Positions 36,927-47,029 of a stretch of 58,502 nucleotides of DNA are shown here, one piece after another (position 1 is the stretch's first letter; every line of letters starts with the position of its first letter). The DNA comes from Bacteroidota bacterium. GTDB taxonomy: Bacteria > Bacteroidota > Bacteroidia > Flavobacteriales > Flavobacteriaceae. The position numbers and the translations under genes were made by a program. Where the stretch lies: NCBI GenBank assembly GCA_012522045.1, contig JAAYLC010000130.1:1-58502 (forward strand), written 5' to 3'. The notes below the pieces were generated by a model that saw only the letters and a program-made list of their open reading frames with translations, did not search any database and had not been told where the DNA came from.

Positions 36927-39056
36927 TTATACGTTAGCAGTTCCTTTTGTAGCTGCGATTATACTCTCAGAGATATTAGATGGAGTTTCTTCATAATGTG
37001 AAAATTCCATCGTTGATGTTGCTCTTCCAGAAGAAAGTGTTCTTAAAGTAGTTACATAACCAAACATTTCTGAAAGTGGCACATTGGCACGAATTACTTT
37101 CGATCCTGAACGATCAGTCATTTCGTTAACTTGACCACGGCGACGATTTAAATCCCCTACAATATCTCCCATGTTTTCTTCCGGAGTTAAAACTTCCAGC
37201 TTCATAATAGGCTCTAGAATTACAGCTCCGGCAGCTTTAGCAGCGGCTCTGTATCCAAGTTTTGCTGCCAATTCAAACGACAATGCATCCGAGTCAACCG
37301 CGTGGTATGAACCATCTTTTAAAACAACTTTCATGCTGTCCATTTCAAATCCTGCCAAAGGACCATTTGCCATTGCTTGTCTGAAACCTTTTTCAACAGC
37401 AGGAATAAATTCTTTGGGAACGTTCCCTCCTTTTACTTCATTAACAAATTCAAGTCCTACCTTACCTTCTTCAGCCGGTCCTAAAGTAAATACGATATCC
37501 GCAAATTTACCACGACCTCCAGATTGTTTCTTGTAAACTTCTCGGTGCTCGGCTTCACGTGTAAGTGCTTCTTTGTATTCCACTTGAGGTTCTCCTTGAT
37601 TCACTTCTACCTTAAACTCACGGAGCAAGCGTTGCACAATAATATCTAAGTGCAATTCACCCATTCCGGATATAATGGTTTGCCCTGAAGCTTCATCGGT
37701 ACGCACTTGGAAAGTTGGATCTTCTTCAGCAAGTTTTCCAAGCGCCATTCCAAGTTTATCGACATCTGCTTTGGTTTTAGGCTCCACTGCAATACCGATC
37801 ACCGGATCAGGGAACTTCATGCTTTCAAGGATAATCGGATGTTTTTCATCAGATAATGTGTCTCCTGTTTTAATATCTTTAAATCCTACAGCTGCACCAA
37901 TATCTCCTGCTTCGATAAATTCAATAGGATTTTGCTTGTTGGCGTGCATCTGATAAATTCTGGAGATACGCTCCTTATTTCCGCTTCTGTTATTCAAAAC
38001 ATAAGAACCTGCGTCTAGACGTCCTGAATAAGCACGGAAAAATGCAAGACGACCAACGAATGGATCGGTTGCAATTTTAAAAGCCAATGCAGCAAAAGGT
38101 GCATCAACACTAGGCTTTCTCACTTCTTCTTTTTCGGTATTCGGATTGACTCCAACAATACCTTCTTTATCAATTGGTGAAGGCAAGTAGCGACAAACCC
38201 CGTCAATAAGAAATTGCACTCCCTTATTTTTAAAAGATGAACCGCATACCATTGGAATGATACTCATATCCATAACTGCAGCACGAAGAGCTTTGTGAAT
38301 TTCTTCCTCAGTAATGGAATCTTCATCTTCCATAAACTTTTCCAAAAGATTCTCATCATATGCAGCTACCTCCTCAATAAGATTTGCACGATATTTTTGA
38401 ACTTCCTCAACCATATCTTCAGGAATGTCCACCACATCAAATGTAGAACCTAATGTTTCTTCATGCCATACAATAGCACGGTTCTTCACCAAATCAACTA
38501 TTCCTCTAAAATCACCTTCGTCACCAATTGGAAGTACAATCGGCACTGCATTAGATTTTAGCATATCTTTTATTTCTTGGCAAACACCTAAGAAATTAGC
38601 CCCTTGGCGATCCATTTTATTTACAAAACCGATACGAGGTACTTTATAATTATCGGCAAGCCTCCAGTTTGTTTCCGACTGAGGCTCTACACCATCAACG
38701 GCACTAAACAAAAACACAAGTCCGTCAAGAACTCGCAAGGATCTGTTTACTTCCACAGTAAAGTCAACGTGACCGGGAGTATCGATAATATTAAAGTGAT
38801 ATTCTTTGGTTTCGGGCGTAGGATTTCCATTCTCCAACGGGAAGTTCCACTTACAAGTGGTTGCAGCCGAAGTAATTGTAATTCCACGCTCTTGTTCCTG
38901 ATCCATCCAGTCCATGGTTGCCGAACCTTCATGTGTTTCACCCAATTTATGGTTTACACCGGTATAGAAAAGGATACGTTCTGTTGTTGTTGTTTTTCCC
39001 GCATCAATATGTGCGGCAATTCCAATATTTCTTGTATATTTTAAATCTCTAGCCAT
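36927..39056 (-). CDS. fusA: elongation factor G
   Basis: 709 residues. GTPase motifs AHIDAGKT at 14-21, DTPGH at 92-96 and NKMD at 146-149; five-domain layout with [22 protein letters not shown] and C-terminal [11 protein letters not shown]-like end ([15 protein letters not shown]). It drives translocation of tRNA and mRNA. Located 3 bases after rpsG and 12 before rpsJ. tuf is not in this window. Confidence 0.98.
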   Translation of the reverse strand: MARDLKYTRNIGIAAHIDAGKTTTTERILFYTGVNHKLGETHEGSATMDWMDQEQERGITITSAATTCKWNFPLENGNPTPETKEYHFNIIDTPGHVDFTVEVNRSLRVLDGLVFLFSAVDGVEPQSETNWRLADNYKVPRIGFVNKMDRQGANFLGVCQEIKDMLKSNAVPIVLPIGDEGDFRGIVDLVKNRAIVWHEETLGSTFDVVDIPEDMVEEVQKYRANLIEEVAAYDENLLEKFMEDEDSITEEEIHKALRAAVMDMSIIPMVCGSSFKNKGVQFLIDGVCRYLPSPIDKEGIVGVNPNTEKEEVRKPSVDAPFAALAFKIATDPFVGRLAFFRAYSGRLDAGSYVLNNRSGNKERISRIYQMHANKQNPIEFIEAGDIGAAVGFKDIKTGDTLSDEKHPIILESMKFPDPVIGIAVEPKTKADVDKLGMALGKLAEEDPTFQVRTDEASGQTIISGMGELHLDIIVQRLLREFKVEVNQGEPQVEYKEALTREAEHREVYKKQSGGRGKFADIVFTLGPAEEGKVGLEFVNEVKGGNVPKEFIPAVEKGFRQAMANGPLAGFEMDSMKVVLKDGSYHAVDSDALSFELAAKLGYRAAAKAAGAVILEPIMKLEVLTPEENMGDIVGDLNRRRGQVNEMTDRSGSKVIRANVPLSEMFGYVTTLRTLSSGRATSTMEFSHYEETPSNISESIIAATKGTANV

Positions 39057-39059
39057 TTT

Positions 39060-39536
39060 TTAAAATCTGAAATGTGAGAATGCTTTATTTGCTTCTGCCA
39101 TCTTATGAGTATCCATACGTTTTTTCACCGCAGCTCCCTCTTCTTTAGCCGCAGCTAAAATTTCAGCAGCAAGTCGTGCAGCCATGGATTTCTCATTACG
39201 TTTTCTTGAATATTCAATCAACCACTTCATGGCTGTTGAAATCTTACGATCGGGACGAATTTGCATTGGTATCTGGAAAGTAGCTCCTCCAACACGACGA
39301 CTTCTTACCTCCACATGAGGCATTACATTGGAAAGTGCTTCTTTCCAAATTTCTAAAGCAGTCTTTTCATCGTCTTGTTTTTTCTCTTCTACAATATCAA
39401 TAGCATCGTAGAAAACACTGAAAGCAACACTTTTCTTACCGTCCCACATCATGTTATTAACAAATCTTGTTACTAACTGATCATTGAATCGCGGATCCGG
39501 AAGAAGCGGTCTTTTTTTAGCCTGTCTTTTTCTCAT
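39060..39536 (-). CDS. rpsG: 30S ribosomal protein S7
   Basis: 158 residues: [19 protein letters not shown] at the start and [19 protein letters not shown] in the core. S7 nucleates the 30S head and lies near the E site. Located 58 bases after rpsL. Confidence 0.98.
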   Translation of the reverse strand: MRKRQAKKRPLLPDPRFNDQLVTRFVNNMMWDGKKSVAFSVFYDAIDIVEEKKQDDEKTALEIWKEALSNVMPHVEVRSRRVGGATFQIPMQIRPDRKISTAMKWLIEYSRKRNEKSMAARLAAEILAAAKEEGAAVKKRMDTHKMAEANKAFSHFRF

Positions 39537-39594
39537 TTGTTGTTTTGTTAAATCCCTCTATTAACTTGAAAGTTTCTTGAGAGTTGTTTTCATT

Positions 39595-39969
39595 TTACTT
39601 CTTTGGGCGTTTTGCACCATACTTGGATCTGCGTTGTGCACGACCTTGAACACCTGCTGTATCCAAAGCACCACGCACAATATGATACCTTACACCGGGC
39701 AAATCTTTTACCCTTCCACCTCTTACCAATACTATCGAGTGCTCCTGAAGATTATGTCCTTCGCCCGGTATGTATGCGTTTACTTCCTTTCCGTTTGTCA
39801 ATCTCACACGAGCAACTTTACGCATCGCTGAGTTTGGCTTTTTAGGAGTAGTAGTATAGACACGCGTACAAACACCACGACGCTGAGGGCATGAATCCAA
39901 AGCAACCGATTTACTCTTCTTGGTTATTTGGGTTCTTCCTTTACGTACTAATTGTGAAATTGTTGGCAT
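39595..39969 (-). CDS. rpsL: 30S ribosomal protein S12
   Basis: 124 residues. [20 protein letters not shown] at the start, [20 protein letters not shown] in the core. Both lysines tied to streptomycin resistance in other bacteria (in PKKPNSA and GRVKDLPG) are wild type. It is the first gene of the ribosomal operon, behind a well-formed promoter. Confidence 0.98.
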   Translation of the reverse strand: MPTISQLVRKGRTQITKKSKSVALDSCPQRRGVCTRVYTTTPKKPNSAMRKVARVRLTNGKEVNAYIPGEGHNLQEHSIVLVRGGRVKDLPGVRYHIVRGALDTAGVQGRAQRRSKYGAKRPKK

Positions 39970-40006
39970 ATAAATTATCTATTGTTTACTGCTTAATAAT
40001 ATGACA

Positions 40007-40020
40007 CCCTATTTTTAGGG
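40007..40020 (-). promoter_or_regulatory. hairpin at the predicted 5' end of the rpsL transcript
   Basis: CCCTA-TTTT-TAGGG forms a 5-bp stem whose outer edge is about 5 bases from the -7 box, close to the expected transcription start. It would form the 5' end of the operon mRNA. Confidence 0.35.
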
Positions 40021-40024
40021 GATG

Positions 40025-40054
40025 CAAATGTAGATTATTTTTTCATTAAATCAA
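40025..40054 (-). promoter_or_regulatory. promoter of the rpsL ribosomal operon
   Basis: On the minus strand TTG (40052-40054), a 19-base spacer and TACATTTG (40025-40032). Both elements and the spacer fit the Bacteroidetes primary sigma consensus, and the box is 55 bases before the rpsL ATG. It is the best promoter match I found in the window. Confidence 0.85.
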
Positions 40055-40143
40055 AACTCAGGTTATTTATTTTCAATATATTTCGAAAAAAAATCACATA
40101 CTATTTTTTTTAATACACAGTTATCTTTCAAAAGCACACCGTT

Positions 40144-41838
40144 TTGCCCACAAAATATTTTTCAATACTACTCCTATATATATTGGTAAGCGCGTTTACC
40201 CATAGTATTGCCCAAAACGCCCGAATAAACATTGAAGCTACAGAACCGATAACCCAATCATTACGCGATTCTTTAAACCTGCCCCGATATTTTGATATCA
40301 ACCAAACAGATGCAGTACTCGACAGCATCCATCAACAACTGAATAAAATCGGATATATAGAAAATCAGTTTCTGAAATTGGAAAAAATAAATGATTCAAC
40401 TTATTTAACCCATTTTTCACTGGGACAAAAATTTTCACACATAAAATTAAATTACAATCCTGATGATTTTTCGAAAAAACAAATTCAATCGATTGCATCC
40501 AACATATCCGACCATTCCTTTATTAACTCTTTAACTCATTTAGAACAGATTTTATACCAACTCACCTTATTAAAATCCAAAGAAGGAAAACCATTTGCTC
40601 AAATTTACTTATCAGAAATCGAAAAAAAGGAAACCAACATCTTGGAGGCTTCCATATTTGTAAAAGAAAATGCTGTTCGTTATATCGATAAAATTATAAT
40701 CAAGGGGTATGAAAAATTTCCCTTGCCCTACATTAAATATTATGCAGGCATCAGAAAAGGGAAAATTTTCAATCAAAAAGATATCATCAGAAGGAACAAC
40801 AGGCTTGACAAGCTACTATTCGCTTCGAGCATACAACCTCCTGAAGCTCTTTTTCGAAAGGACTCCACAATTGTTTATCTGTATTTGCAAAAAGAAAACA
40901 ACAATGTATTTGACGGAATTCTCGGATTTTCAACAGAAGAAGAAACTCAAAAATTAGTATTTAACGGTTATTTGAACCTGGAACTCAACAATAATTTTAA
41001 CACCGGAGAAACTTTTCTTCTCAACTACAAGGCAGACGGAAAAGAACAAATCGAATTCAACACAGAACTAAAACTGCCCTTTATTTTCAAAACACGTTTT
41101 GGTTTGAATGGAAGTTTAAGAATTTACAAGCGAGACACCAGTTATGTTACAACAGAAAATCAGGCTCAACTTACATATAGATTGACTCCGGGATCCGAAA
41201 TATTTTCAGGTTTCAGCGGGACCACCTCAACCAATTTATTGGACGAAGCCATCGCCGGAACTCCTATAGAAAATTTCAAATCAAAATTTTTCACCTTCGG
41301 AATTACCACCACTCTTCCAAACGACACTCCAATCTTTCCGATAAAAACAGAAGCAGTATTAAAATTGGGAATTGGAAAACGGACTCGAGAAATTGTAAAT
41401 GAATCTCAATGGCGCGCATTAGGCTCTGTAATACATCTGTTTAATCTTACACCCTTCAATACACTAATGATTAAAAACGAAACCGCGGCGTTGATAAGCG
41501 ACAGTTATATTTTCAATGAACTTTATCGGTTTGGAGGCATCAATAGCATTCGCGGATTTAATGAAAACAGCATAGATGCTTCGCTATATTCTTATGTAAA
41601 TATTGAATTAAGACATTTATTTAATCAAAATATTTTTATCCACACCCTAACGGATTTCGCCTATTTTGAAAATCCAATATTTGAACTAAAAAATAACCTT
41701 TACAGTTTGGGATTTGGTTTCGGAATGAACTCAAAACCAGGCTTGTTTCGTTTTATCATCGCAAACGGAACGGTGATGGGAGAAAAGTTTGATTTCTCAA
41801 ATTCTAAAATCCATCTGAGTTTACATTCCCGTTTTTAA
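40144..41838 (+). CDS. Omp85-like (BamA/TamA family) outer membrane protein
   Basis: 564 residues. A signal peptide (about residues 1-23, ending SIAQ) is followed by a soluble region with a POTRA-like segment at about 178-235 (IDKIIIKGYEKFPLPYIKYY, then GIRKGKIFNQKDI). The C-terminal half is a predicted barrel with the Omp85 hallmark GGINSIRGF at about 462-471 and a terminal Phe (HSRF). Omp85 proteins insert or secrete proteins across the outer membrane. The start is TTG: no ATG occurs in frame before an upstream TAA at 40111, and only this start preserves the signal peptide. It is divergent from rpsL. Cargo is unknown. Confidence 0.8.
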   Translation: MPTKYFSILLLYILVSAFTHSIAQNARINIEATEPITQSLRDSLNLPRYFDINQTDAVLDSIHQQLNKIGYIENQFLKLEKINDSTYLTHFSLGQKFSHIKLNYNPDDFSKKQIQSIASNISDHSFINSLTHLEQILYQLTLLKSKEGKPFAQIYLSEIEKKETNILEASIFVKENAVRYIDKIIIKGYEKFPLPYIKYYAGIRKGKIFNQKDIIRRNNRLDKLLFASSIQPPEALFRKDSTIVYLYLQKENNNVFDGILGFSTEEETQKLVFNGYLNLELNNNFNTGETFLLNYKADGKEQIEFNTELKLPFIFKTRFGLNGSLRIYKRDTSYVTTENQAQLTYRLTPGSEIFSGFSGTTSTNLLDEAIAGTPIENFKSKFFTFGITTTLPNDTPIFPIKTEAVLKLGIGKRTREIVNESQWRALGSVIHLFNLTPFNTLMIKNETAALISDSYIFNELYRFGGINSIRGFNENSIDASLYSYVNIELRHLFNQNIFIHTLTDFAYFENPIFELKNNLYSLGFGFGMNSKPGLFRFIIANGTVMGEKFDFSNSKIHLSLHSRF

Positions 41839-41891
41839 AACCAAAAGTTATCCACGCCTTCAAATACGCATTAAAATTTACATATAAATAC

Positions 41892-41922
41892 TTGTACAGT
41901 TAACTTTTTATTATGATTTTTG
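41892..41922 (+). promoter_or_regulatory. predicted promoter of the susC operon
   Basis: TTG (41892-41894), a 20-base spacer and GATTTTTG (41915-41922), one mismatch from TAnnTTTG. It ends 27 bases before the susC ATG. Confidence 0.6.
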
Positions 41923-41949
41923 CGATTGGCTAATTCAAATAATTAAAAA

Positions 41950-44900
41950 ATGAGAACAAAGTTTAGTGGATTTTTAACGCTACTCTTGGCGTTAGTTGTG
42001 CAGATATCATTTGCACAACAAAAAACAATCACAGGGACAATTACCGACGATACGGGTATGCCGTTACCTGGTGCAAACATTATAATCAAGGGAACTCAAA
42101 CAGGTACACAGTCGGATTTCGACGGGAACTTCTCAATTTCTGCCAGCGTAGGGCAAACACTTGTGTTTAGCTATGTTGGATTTGAGACACAAGAAGTAAC
42201 CGTTGGCGCTGCCAATACAATCGATCTTACCCTCAGTCCGGGAACTGCTTTAGATCAAGTGGTTCTTCGAGGATATTCCCGTCAAAACCTATCGGTCGCA
42301 ACCTCAGCTGTGGTTTCGATTTCGGCAGAAGAGCTGAATCAAATGGCACCAACTACCAGTATAGACAATATGCTTCAAGGGAAAGCTGCCGGGGTTCAGG
42401 TCACTGCTGCAAACGGAAAACCGGGACAGGGTGCTTTCGTAAGAATTAGAGGTACGGGTTCATTGGTGGCCGGTGCTTCTTCACCGCTGTATCTTGTTGA
42501 TGGCGCGCCCATCAGAGAGCAAGATCTTGCAACTATTCCCAACGAAGACATCGCAGACATTCAGATTTTAAAAGATGCGGCAAGGACTGCACGTTACGGT
42601 TCAAGAGGATCGAATGGGGTTGTTATCATTACGACAAAATCCGGTAACAGAGGAAGAGATGCCACTGTAAGGGTTTCTTCACGTTACGGTACCGTATCGA
42701 GAATCAATCCAAATTATCGGATGATGAATGCATCTGAGAAAATGCAATATGAAGCTGAGCTCTATGCGTTGGGAGTTACTGCTGCTTCTGCACTTCCGGG
42801 AGTAACTACGCTTCCGGGATCTCCTGAACGACAGTTTTTGTTAGACCACTCAGAAGATTGGGAGGATCTTATATTAAAAGAGGGTATCTTACAAAACAAC
42901 AGTGTCGCCATTTCCGGCGGAGCTGATAAAATGGATTATTACTTCTCCGTCACTAATGACAGAAACACGGGAATTATCGATAAAGTTGACGGTTTTGAAA
43001 GACTTGGTACGCGTTTGAATGTCAATTTCGATGCCAAAGAATGGTTGTCACTTGGAGTGAATGTCGGATACTCGCGTGCAATGAGCGACGAGCCTCGTGA
43101 CAGAAACAACACACAAAACCCTTTCCGTGCAATGCTCGAGTACAATCCTTATGAACCGGAATTTGTTTTAGATGCAGATGGCAATCCGGTACTTGACGAG
43201 AACGGAAATCCTGTTTACAATCCAACCATGGATGGCTTCCCTATTAGGGGGGCACTTGAAACTGAGCCGGCTGACGAAATTAGAAATACAACCTTGGGAA
43301 GTTTGGACGCTCTTGTGAAATTCAACAAAAACTGGAGCTACAATTTCAATGTCGCCGTTAACTGGCAGGCAAGAAGAACTGAGAGTTATTCTCAACCCGG
43401 AGGAATCCTACAAGGTTTTATCGGAGACGCTGATCATCCAGGGAACAAACTAGACACTCAAAGGCATTTGGTGGATTTGACCATCAGCAATCGTTTGAAT
43501 TACAACTATGCTTCCGAAGACCACAACCTTAATGTTCTTGGATTGTACGAATACAACATGAATGAAATGAATTTTCTGTCTGTTAGATCGCTTGGTTTCC
43601 CTTCGGCTTTATTGACTACACAATGGAATGCCAGTAAAATTGAAAGCGGAAATACACAAAGATCTAGACTAACACTTGTTTCTTACGGACTTTTTGCTGA
43701 ATACGAATTATTTGGGAGATATTCAGTTGAAGCTTCTGTTCGTAGAGACGGTTCTTCGAACTTTGGGGAGGATGTTAAATATGGTACTTTCTATTCTGGA
43801 AGTCTTGGTTGGAATATCGCCAGAGAATCTTTCTTTGATGTAGAGCAAATTAACGATTTAAATGTAAGAGCTTCTTATGGTTCTGTTGGTAACAGATTTG
43901 GTTTACCACGATATGCATCTCAAGGAGTTGTCCAATTCGGTTCTTATCCAGGTGGTTCAAGCACACTACCTCATCGTATAGCAAATCCTGATCTAACATG
44001 GGAAACCTCAACCACTTTGAATATCGGATTGGAACTTGCAATGTTCAATAGGAGATTCCGCGCCGTAACAGATTACTTTGTTAGAAATACTACAGACCTT
44101 CTTTTCGATGTTCCAAAAGCATATGAATCAGGAGTTGGATTTGTGTTAGGAAACATTGGTGATATCCAAAACAAGGGATTTGAATTGTCACTTCAAGGAG
44201 ATATTATCCGCACAAATGATTTAACATGGACTCTTGGTGGAAACATCCTTTTCCTTGATCACAAAATCGTTTCATTACCTGATGGAGAGTCTATCTCCCC
44301 GGGCAATACTTTTGGTATTTATTGGGAAGAAGGTGCTAAAATTAATGAACACTACTACATCCGCTATGCCGGAGTTGATCCTGCTACCGGTAGAGGTCAA
44401 TTCTACGGAGCTGACGGAGAGATTTATTTCGCAAACGAGCTTCCGGAAGATACCGAACATAGAGTCTTGCAAGGGAAATCTTCTATTGCAGATAAAGAAG
44501 GTGGTTTCTTTACATACGTAAATTATAAAGGATTTGGTTTGAGAGCAGACTTTGCTTTTAAAGCCGGAAACTGGATTTACAACATCATGCGCATGCAAAA
44601 AGAATCTGACGGATTGTATATCAACAGTAATCAAGCCATAGGAGCTATGGATTACTGGAAACAACCCGGTGACACCGGAGTATTACCTAGCCCAATTTAT
44701 GCTACTGACGATCAAACCGTTATGCAAAATTCAGATAGATGGTTAGAAAAAGGTGATTATATCCGTATGAGAAACATTACCCTTTCATATACCTTCCCTA
44801 ACACAGTATTAGAGAGAACTCCTATCAGTTCTTTGAGAATATATTTACAAGGACAGAATTTGCTTACTTTCAGCAATTTCTGGGGCGATCCTGAAGTAGG

Positions 44901-45015
44901 TATTTCTTCCGGTGAAACATTGTCATTTGTTGACACTGTGGCTCCGGGTGAAGCTACGCTATATTCATATCCTAATACAAAATCTTTCCAAGTAGGTTTG
45001 GATATTAGTTTCTAA
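41950..45015 (+). CDS. SusC/RagA family TonB-linked outer membrane protein
   Basis: 1021 residues. Signal peptide to about residue 22 (ISFAQQ), CarboxypepD_reg-like domain at about 24-107 (GTITDDTGMPLPGANI, VGFETQEVTVG), plug domain with LQGKAAGVQVTAANGKPGQG and ILKDAARTARYGSRGSNGVVIITTKSG, then a large TonB-dependent barrel ending QVGLDISF. SusC proteins import glycans or peptides through the outer membrane with a SusD lid. susD follows after 20 bases. No glycoside hydrolase, protease or regulator lies in the operon, so the ligand is unknown. Confidence 0.96.
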   Translation: MRTKFSGFLTLLLALVVQISFAQQKTITGTITDDTGMPLPGANIIIKGTQTGTQSDFDGNFSISASVGQTLVFSYVGFETQEVTVGAANTIDLTLSPGTALDQVVLRGYSRQNLSVATSAVVSISAEELNQMAPTTSIDNMLQGKAAGVQVTAANGKPGQGAFVRIRGTGSLVAGASSPLYLVDGAPIREQDLATIPNEDIADIQILKDAARTARYGSRGSNGVVIITTKSGNRGRDATVRVSSRYGTVSRINPNYRMMNASEKMQYEAELYALGVTAASALPGVTTLPGSPERQFLLDHSEDWEDLILKEGILQNNSVAISGGADKMDYYFSVTNDRNTGIIDKVDGFERLGTRLNVNFDAKEWLSLGVNVGYSRAMSDEPRDRNNTQNPFRAMLEYNPYEPEFVLDADGNPVLDENGNPVYNPTMDGFPIRGALETEPADEIRNTTLGSLDALVKFNKNWSYNFNVAVNWQARRTESYSQPGGILQGFIGDADHPGNKLDTQRHLVDLTISNRLNYNYASEDHNLNVLGLYEYNMNEMNFLSVRSLGFPSALLTTQWNASKIESGNTQRSRLTLVSYGLFAEYELFGRYSVEASVRRDGSSNFGEDVKYGTFYSGSLGWNIARESFFDVEQINDLNVRASYGSVGNRFGLPRYASQGVVQFGSYPGGSSTLPHRIANPDLTWETSTTLNIGLELAMFNRRFRAVTDYFVRNTTDLLFDVPKAYESGVGFVLGNIGDIQNKGFELSLQGDIIRTNDLTWTLGGNILFLDHKIVSLPDGESISPGNTFGIYWEEGAKINEHYYIRYAGVDPATGRGQFYGADGEIYFANELPEDTEHRVLQGKSSIADKEGGFFTYVNYKGFGLRADFAFKAGNWIYNIMRMQKESDGLYINSNQAIGAMDYWKQPGDTGVLPSPIYATDDQTVMQNSDRWLEKGDYIRMRNITLSYTFPNTVLERTPISSLRIYLQGQNLLTFSNFWGDPEVGISSGETLSFVDTVAPGEATLYSYPNTKSFQVGLDISF

Positions 45016-45035
45016 TAAATAATAAAAATACTACG

Positions 45036-46454
45036 ATGAAAAAAATAATTTTTAAAATAACCCTTTTAACGCTTATAGTTGGTAGTTTTACTGCCTGTGA
45101 TAGCGAATTGGATCAGGTACCATTTGATGAATTTGGAACTGAAAATGCTTACGTTACTGCACAAGATTTTGAAAATGCGATTCGTGGAGTATATTCTACT
45201 CTAACTGCTGGGCCTTTATATGGAGGAAGTGATTCAGGAGGCATGTATGATGCTCCCGATATTCTTGCAGATAACGTAACTTCTTCTACAGGAGGAAGAT
45301 TTACAAGAAGAGCCTTACATAATTGGACTTACGGTCCTGCGGACGACCCTATGTTAGGATTGTATAATGCTGCTTATGTTCTTATCTATCGTTCTAATCT
45401 GTTACTCTCAAATATAGAAGATTTTAGAGGAGAGAGTAAAGACAATATAGTTGGAGAAGCTAAAGCGCTAAGAGCTATGGCACACCTACATGTAGCTACA
45501 TTTTTTGCCAAGATACCTACTCAATCGAGTGATGCTAATGGAAGTTTAGGTATCCCTATCGTTACTGAACCAGATGCAAATGCGACTCCTTCCAGAGCCA
45601 CTGTTGGAGAAACCTATCAATTTATCGCATCTGAACTTGCAGAAGCTGCTAACTTGATTAATGAAACCAATCCCGTTGGACGTCTAAATAAGGATGGAGT
45701 TAACTTGCTTTTATCACGCGTTTATCTATATATGGGAGAATGGCAAAAAGCCATTGATGCCGCAAACTTAGTTACTAAACCGGTTGCGCCCCGTTCTTCT
45801 GTTGTTGGTGTTTGGGAGGATACAAATCAAGACGGATTGTTGTTTTACATTCCAAACGAAACAGGAGTTTTGGGAATTAATGTTGGTGTAACTTGGAGTC
45901 AAGGTTCCCCAAACCAATTAAGACCTGAATATGTGGTATCTTATGAATTGTACAATCTTTTTGATGACGATGACATCCGTAAAGAAGCTTACACTTTTCA
46001 AGGAAATGGCTACAATGCTATTAAAAAATTGTTTGGACGTCCCGGACAATCAAACGGACAAGTGGATTTAAAAATCCTTCGTGCTGCTGAAGCTCATCTA
46101 AATAAAGCCGAAGCATTGTACAACTTGGGTAGAGAAGCTGATGCACTCGCTGCACTTGACGTAGTAAGAACTAACAGATATACTACTCCACCAAGCGGAG
46201 AAACAGGAACTGCACTTCGAGATGCCATCCGTCTTGAAAGAAGGTTGGAATTTGCTTTTGAATCTCAACGTTTCTTTGATTTGAAAAGATGGGGATTGGG
46301 TATAAGTAGAGATGGTATGGGAGACAATTCTGATGGCTCAGGCCAGGCTTCCGAGTCTCAAAACTTAAGCAGTTCCAGCCATAGATTGCAATTGCCGATT
46401 TCACAAAGAGCAAGAGACCGTAATCCAAATCTAGAACAAAATCCAGATTACTAA
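45036..46454 (+). CDS. SusD/RagB family surface lipoprotein
   Basis: 472 residues. Lipoprotein signal with Cys21 in GSFTACDS, a SusD-type N-terminal domain (ENAIRGVYSTLTAG), and the C-terminal RagB/SusD domain with RAAEAHLNKAEALYNLGREADAL and IRLERRLEFAFESQRFFDLKRW, ending in LEQNPDY. It caps the SusC pore and binds the substrate at the cell surface. Co-transcribed with susC. Confidence 0.96.
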   Translation: MKKIIFKITLLTLIVGSFTACDSELDQVPFDEFGTENAYVTAQDFENAIRGVYSTLTAGPLYGGSDSGGMYDAPDILADNVTSSTGGRFTRRALHNWTYGPADDPMLGLYNAAYVLIYRSNLLLSNIEDFRGESKDNIVGEAKALRAMAHLHVATFFAKIPTQSSDANGSLGIPIVTEPDANATPSRATVGETYQFIASELAEAANLINETNPVGRLNKDGVNLLLSRVYLYMGEWQKAIDAANLVTKPVAPRSSVVGVWEDTNQDGLLFYIPNETGVLGINVGVTWSQGSPNQLRPEYVVSYELYNLFDDDDIRKEAYTFQGNGYNAIKKLFGRPGQSNGQVDLKILRAAEAHLNKAEALYNLGREADALAALDVVRTNRYTTPPSGETGTALRDAIRLERRLEFAFESQRFFDLKRWGLGISRDGMGDNSDGSGQASESQNLSSSSHRLQLPISQRARDRNPNLEQNPDY

Positions 46455-46474
46455 TTGTCTAAAATTTTTTAAAA

Positions 46475-46918
46475 ATGAAAAACATCAAATATTTATTGCT
46501 CATAATGACCATCGTATTTGCCTCAACCTCATGCGACACTTATGAAGATTATGATTCAGACAGAATTCCTGTTGTTGGTTTTACTACGAAAAATAGAAAC
46601 ATCAACGGTATTGCTGAAGGAACTATAAGAAGCACAACTGTAGATGTGTTTGCATCCGACATTTCTTCAGAAGACAGAACTTTTGAAATTATCGAAGTTC
46701 CAATCGACAATACGACAGAATATCCTCCAACTGAAGGTGATTACAGTTTTGACACTACTGTGACCATTCCAGCAGGAGAAAGAGTGGGTACGATTACATT
46801 AACAGGTGATAATACCAACGGTAAGATTACTACCACAAGAACCTACTTTAGATTGGCTGTAAAAAATGATGATACTGCAGCCTCAGGTGGGGTTGTAAAT
46901 GTCGGACTTAGAAGATAA
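46475..46918 (+). CDS. small lipoprotein of a SusCD operon, function unknown
   Basis: 147 residues. Lipobox with Cys20 (ASTSCDTYEDYD). The remainder is Thr-rich and looks all-beta: ERVGTITLTGDNTNGKITTT suggests a Calx-beta-like or Ig-like fold similar to proteins at the end of SusCD operons. It lies 20 bases after susD and before the terminator, so it is probably a third surface component that assists ligand capture. No motif identifies the ligand. Confidence 0.75.
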   Translation: MKNIKYLLLIMTIVFASTSCDTYEDYDSDRIPVVGFTTKNRNINGIAEGTIRSTTVDVFASDISSEDRTFEIIEVPIDNTTEYPPTEGDYSFDTTVTIPAGERVGTITLTGDNTNGKITTTRTYFRLAVKNDDTAASGGVVNVGLRR

Positions 46919-46950
46919 TCTTAAAGGTCACACTAAATTTTTAATTCTTA

Positions 46951-46984
46951 AAAACCACCTTTCGAAATTTTGAAAGGTGGTTTT
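46951..46984 (+). terminator. terminator of the susCD operon
   Basis: AAAACCACCTTTC (46951-46963) and GAAAGGTGGTTTT (46972-46984) form a perfect 13-bp stem with an 8-base loop and a T-rich end. It lies 33 bases after the last lipoprotein gene. Confidence 0.9.
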
Positions 46985-47004
46985 ACTTTATATAAATATT
47001 ACCC

Positions 47005-47012
47005 TATTTTTG
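47005..47012 (+). promoter_or_regulatory. candidate -7 box for rlmB
   Basis: TATTTTTG matches TAnnTTTG, 17 bases before the ATG at 47030 and just after the susCD terminator. No TTG lies at the right distance upstream. Confidence 0.4.
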
Positions 47013-47029
47013 ATATTAAATTTACTGCT

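Noticed and set aside
22565-39969. Possible horizontal transfer or rearrangement in the ribosomal block.
   Set aside because: Gene order and protein lengths are those expected for Bacteroidetes; only the rpsJ-rplC spacer stands out.
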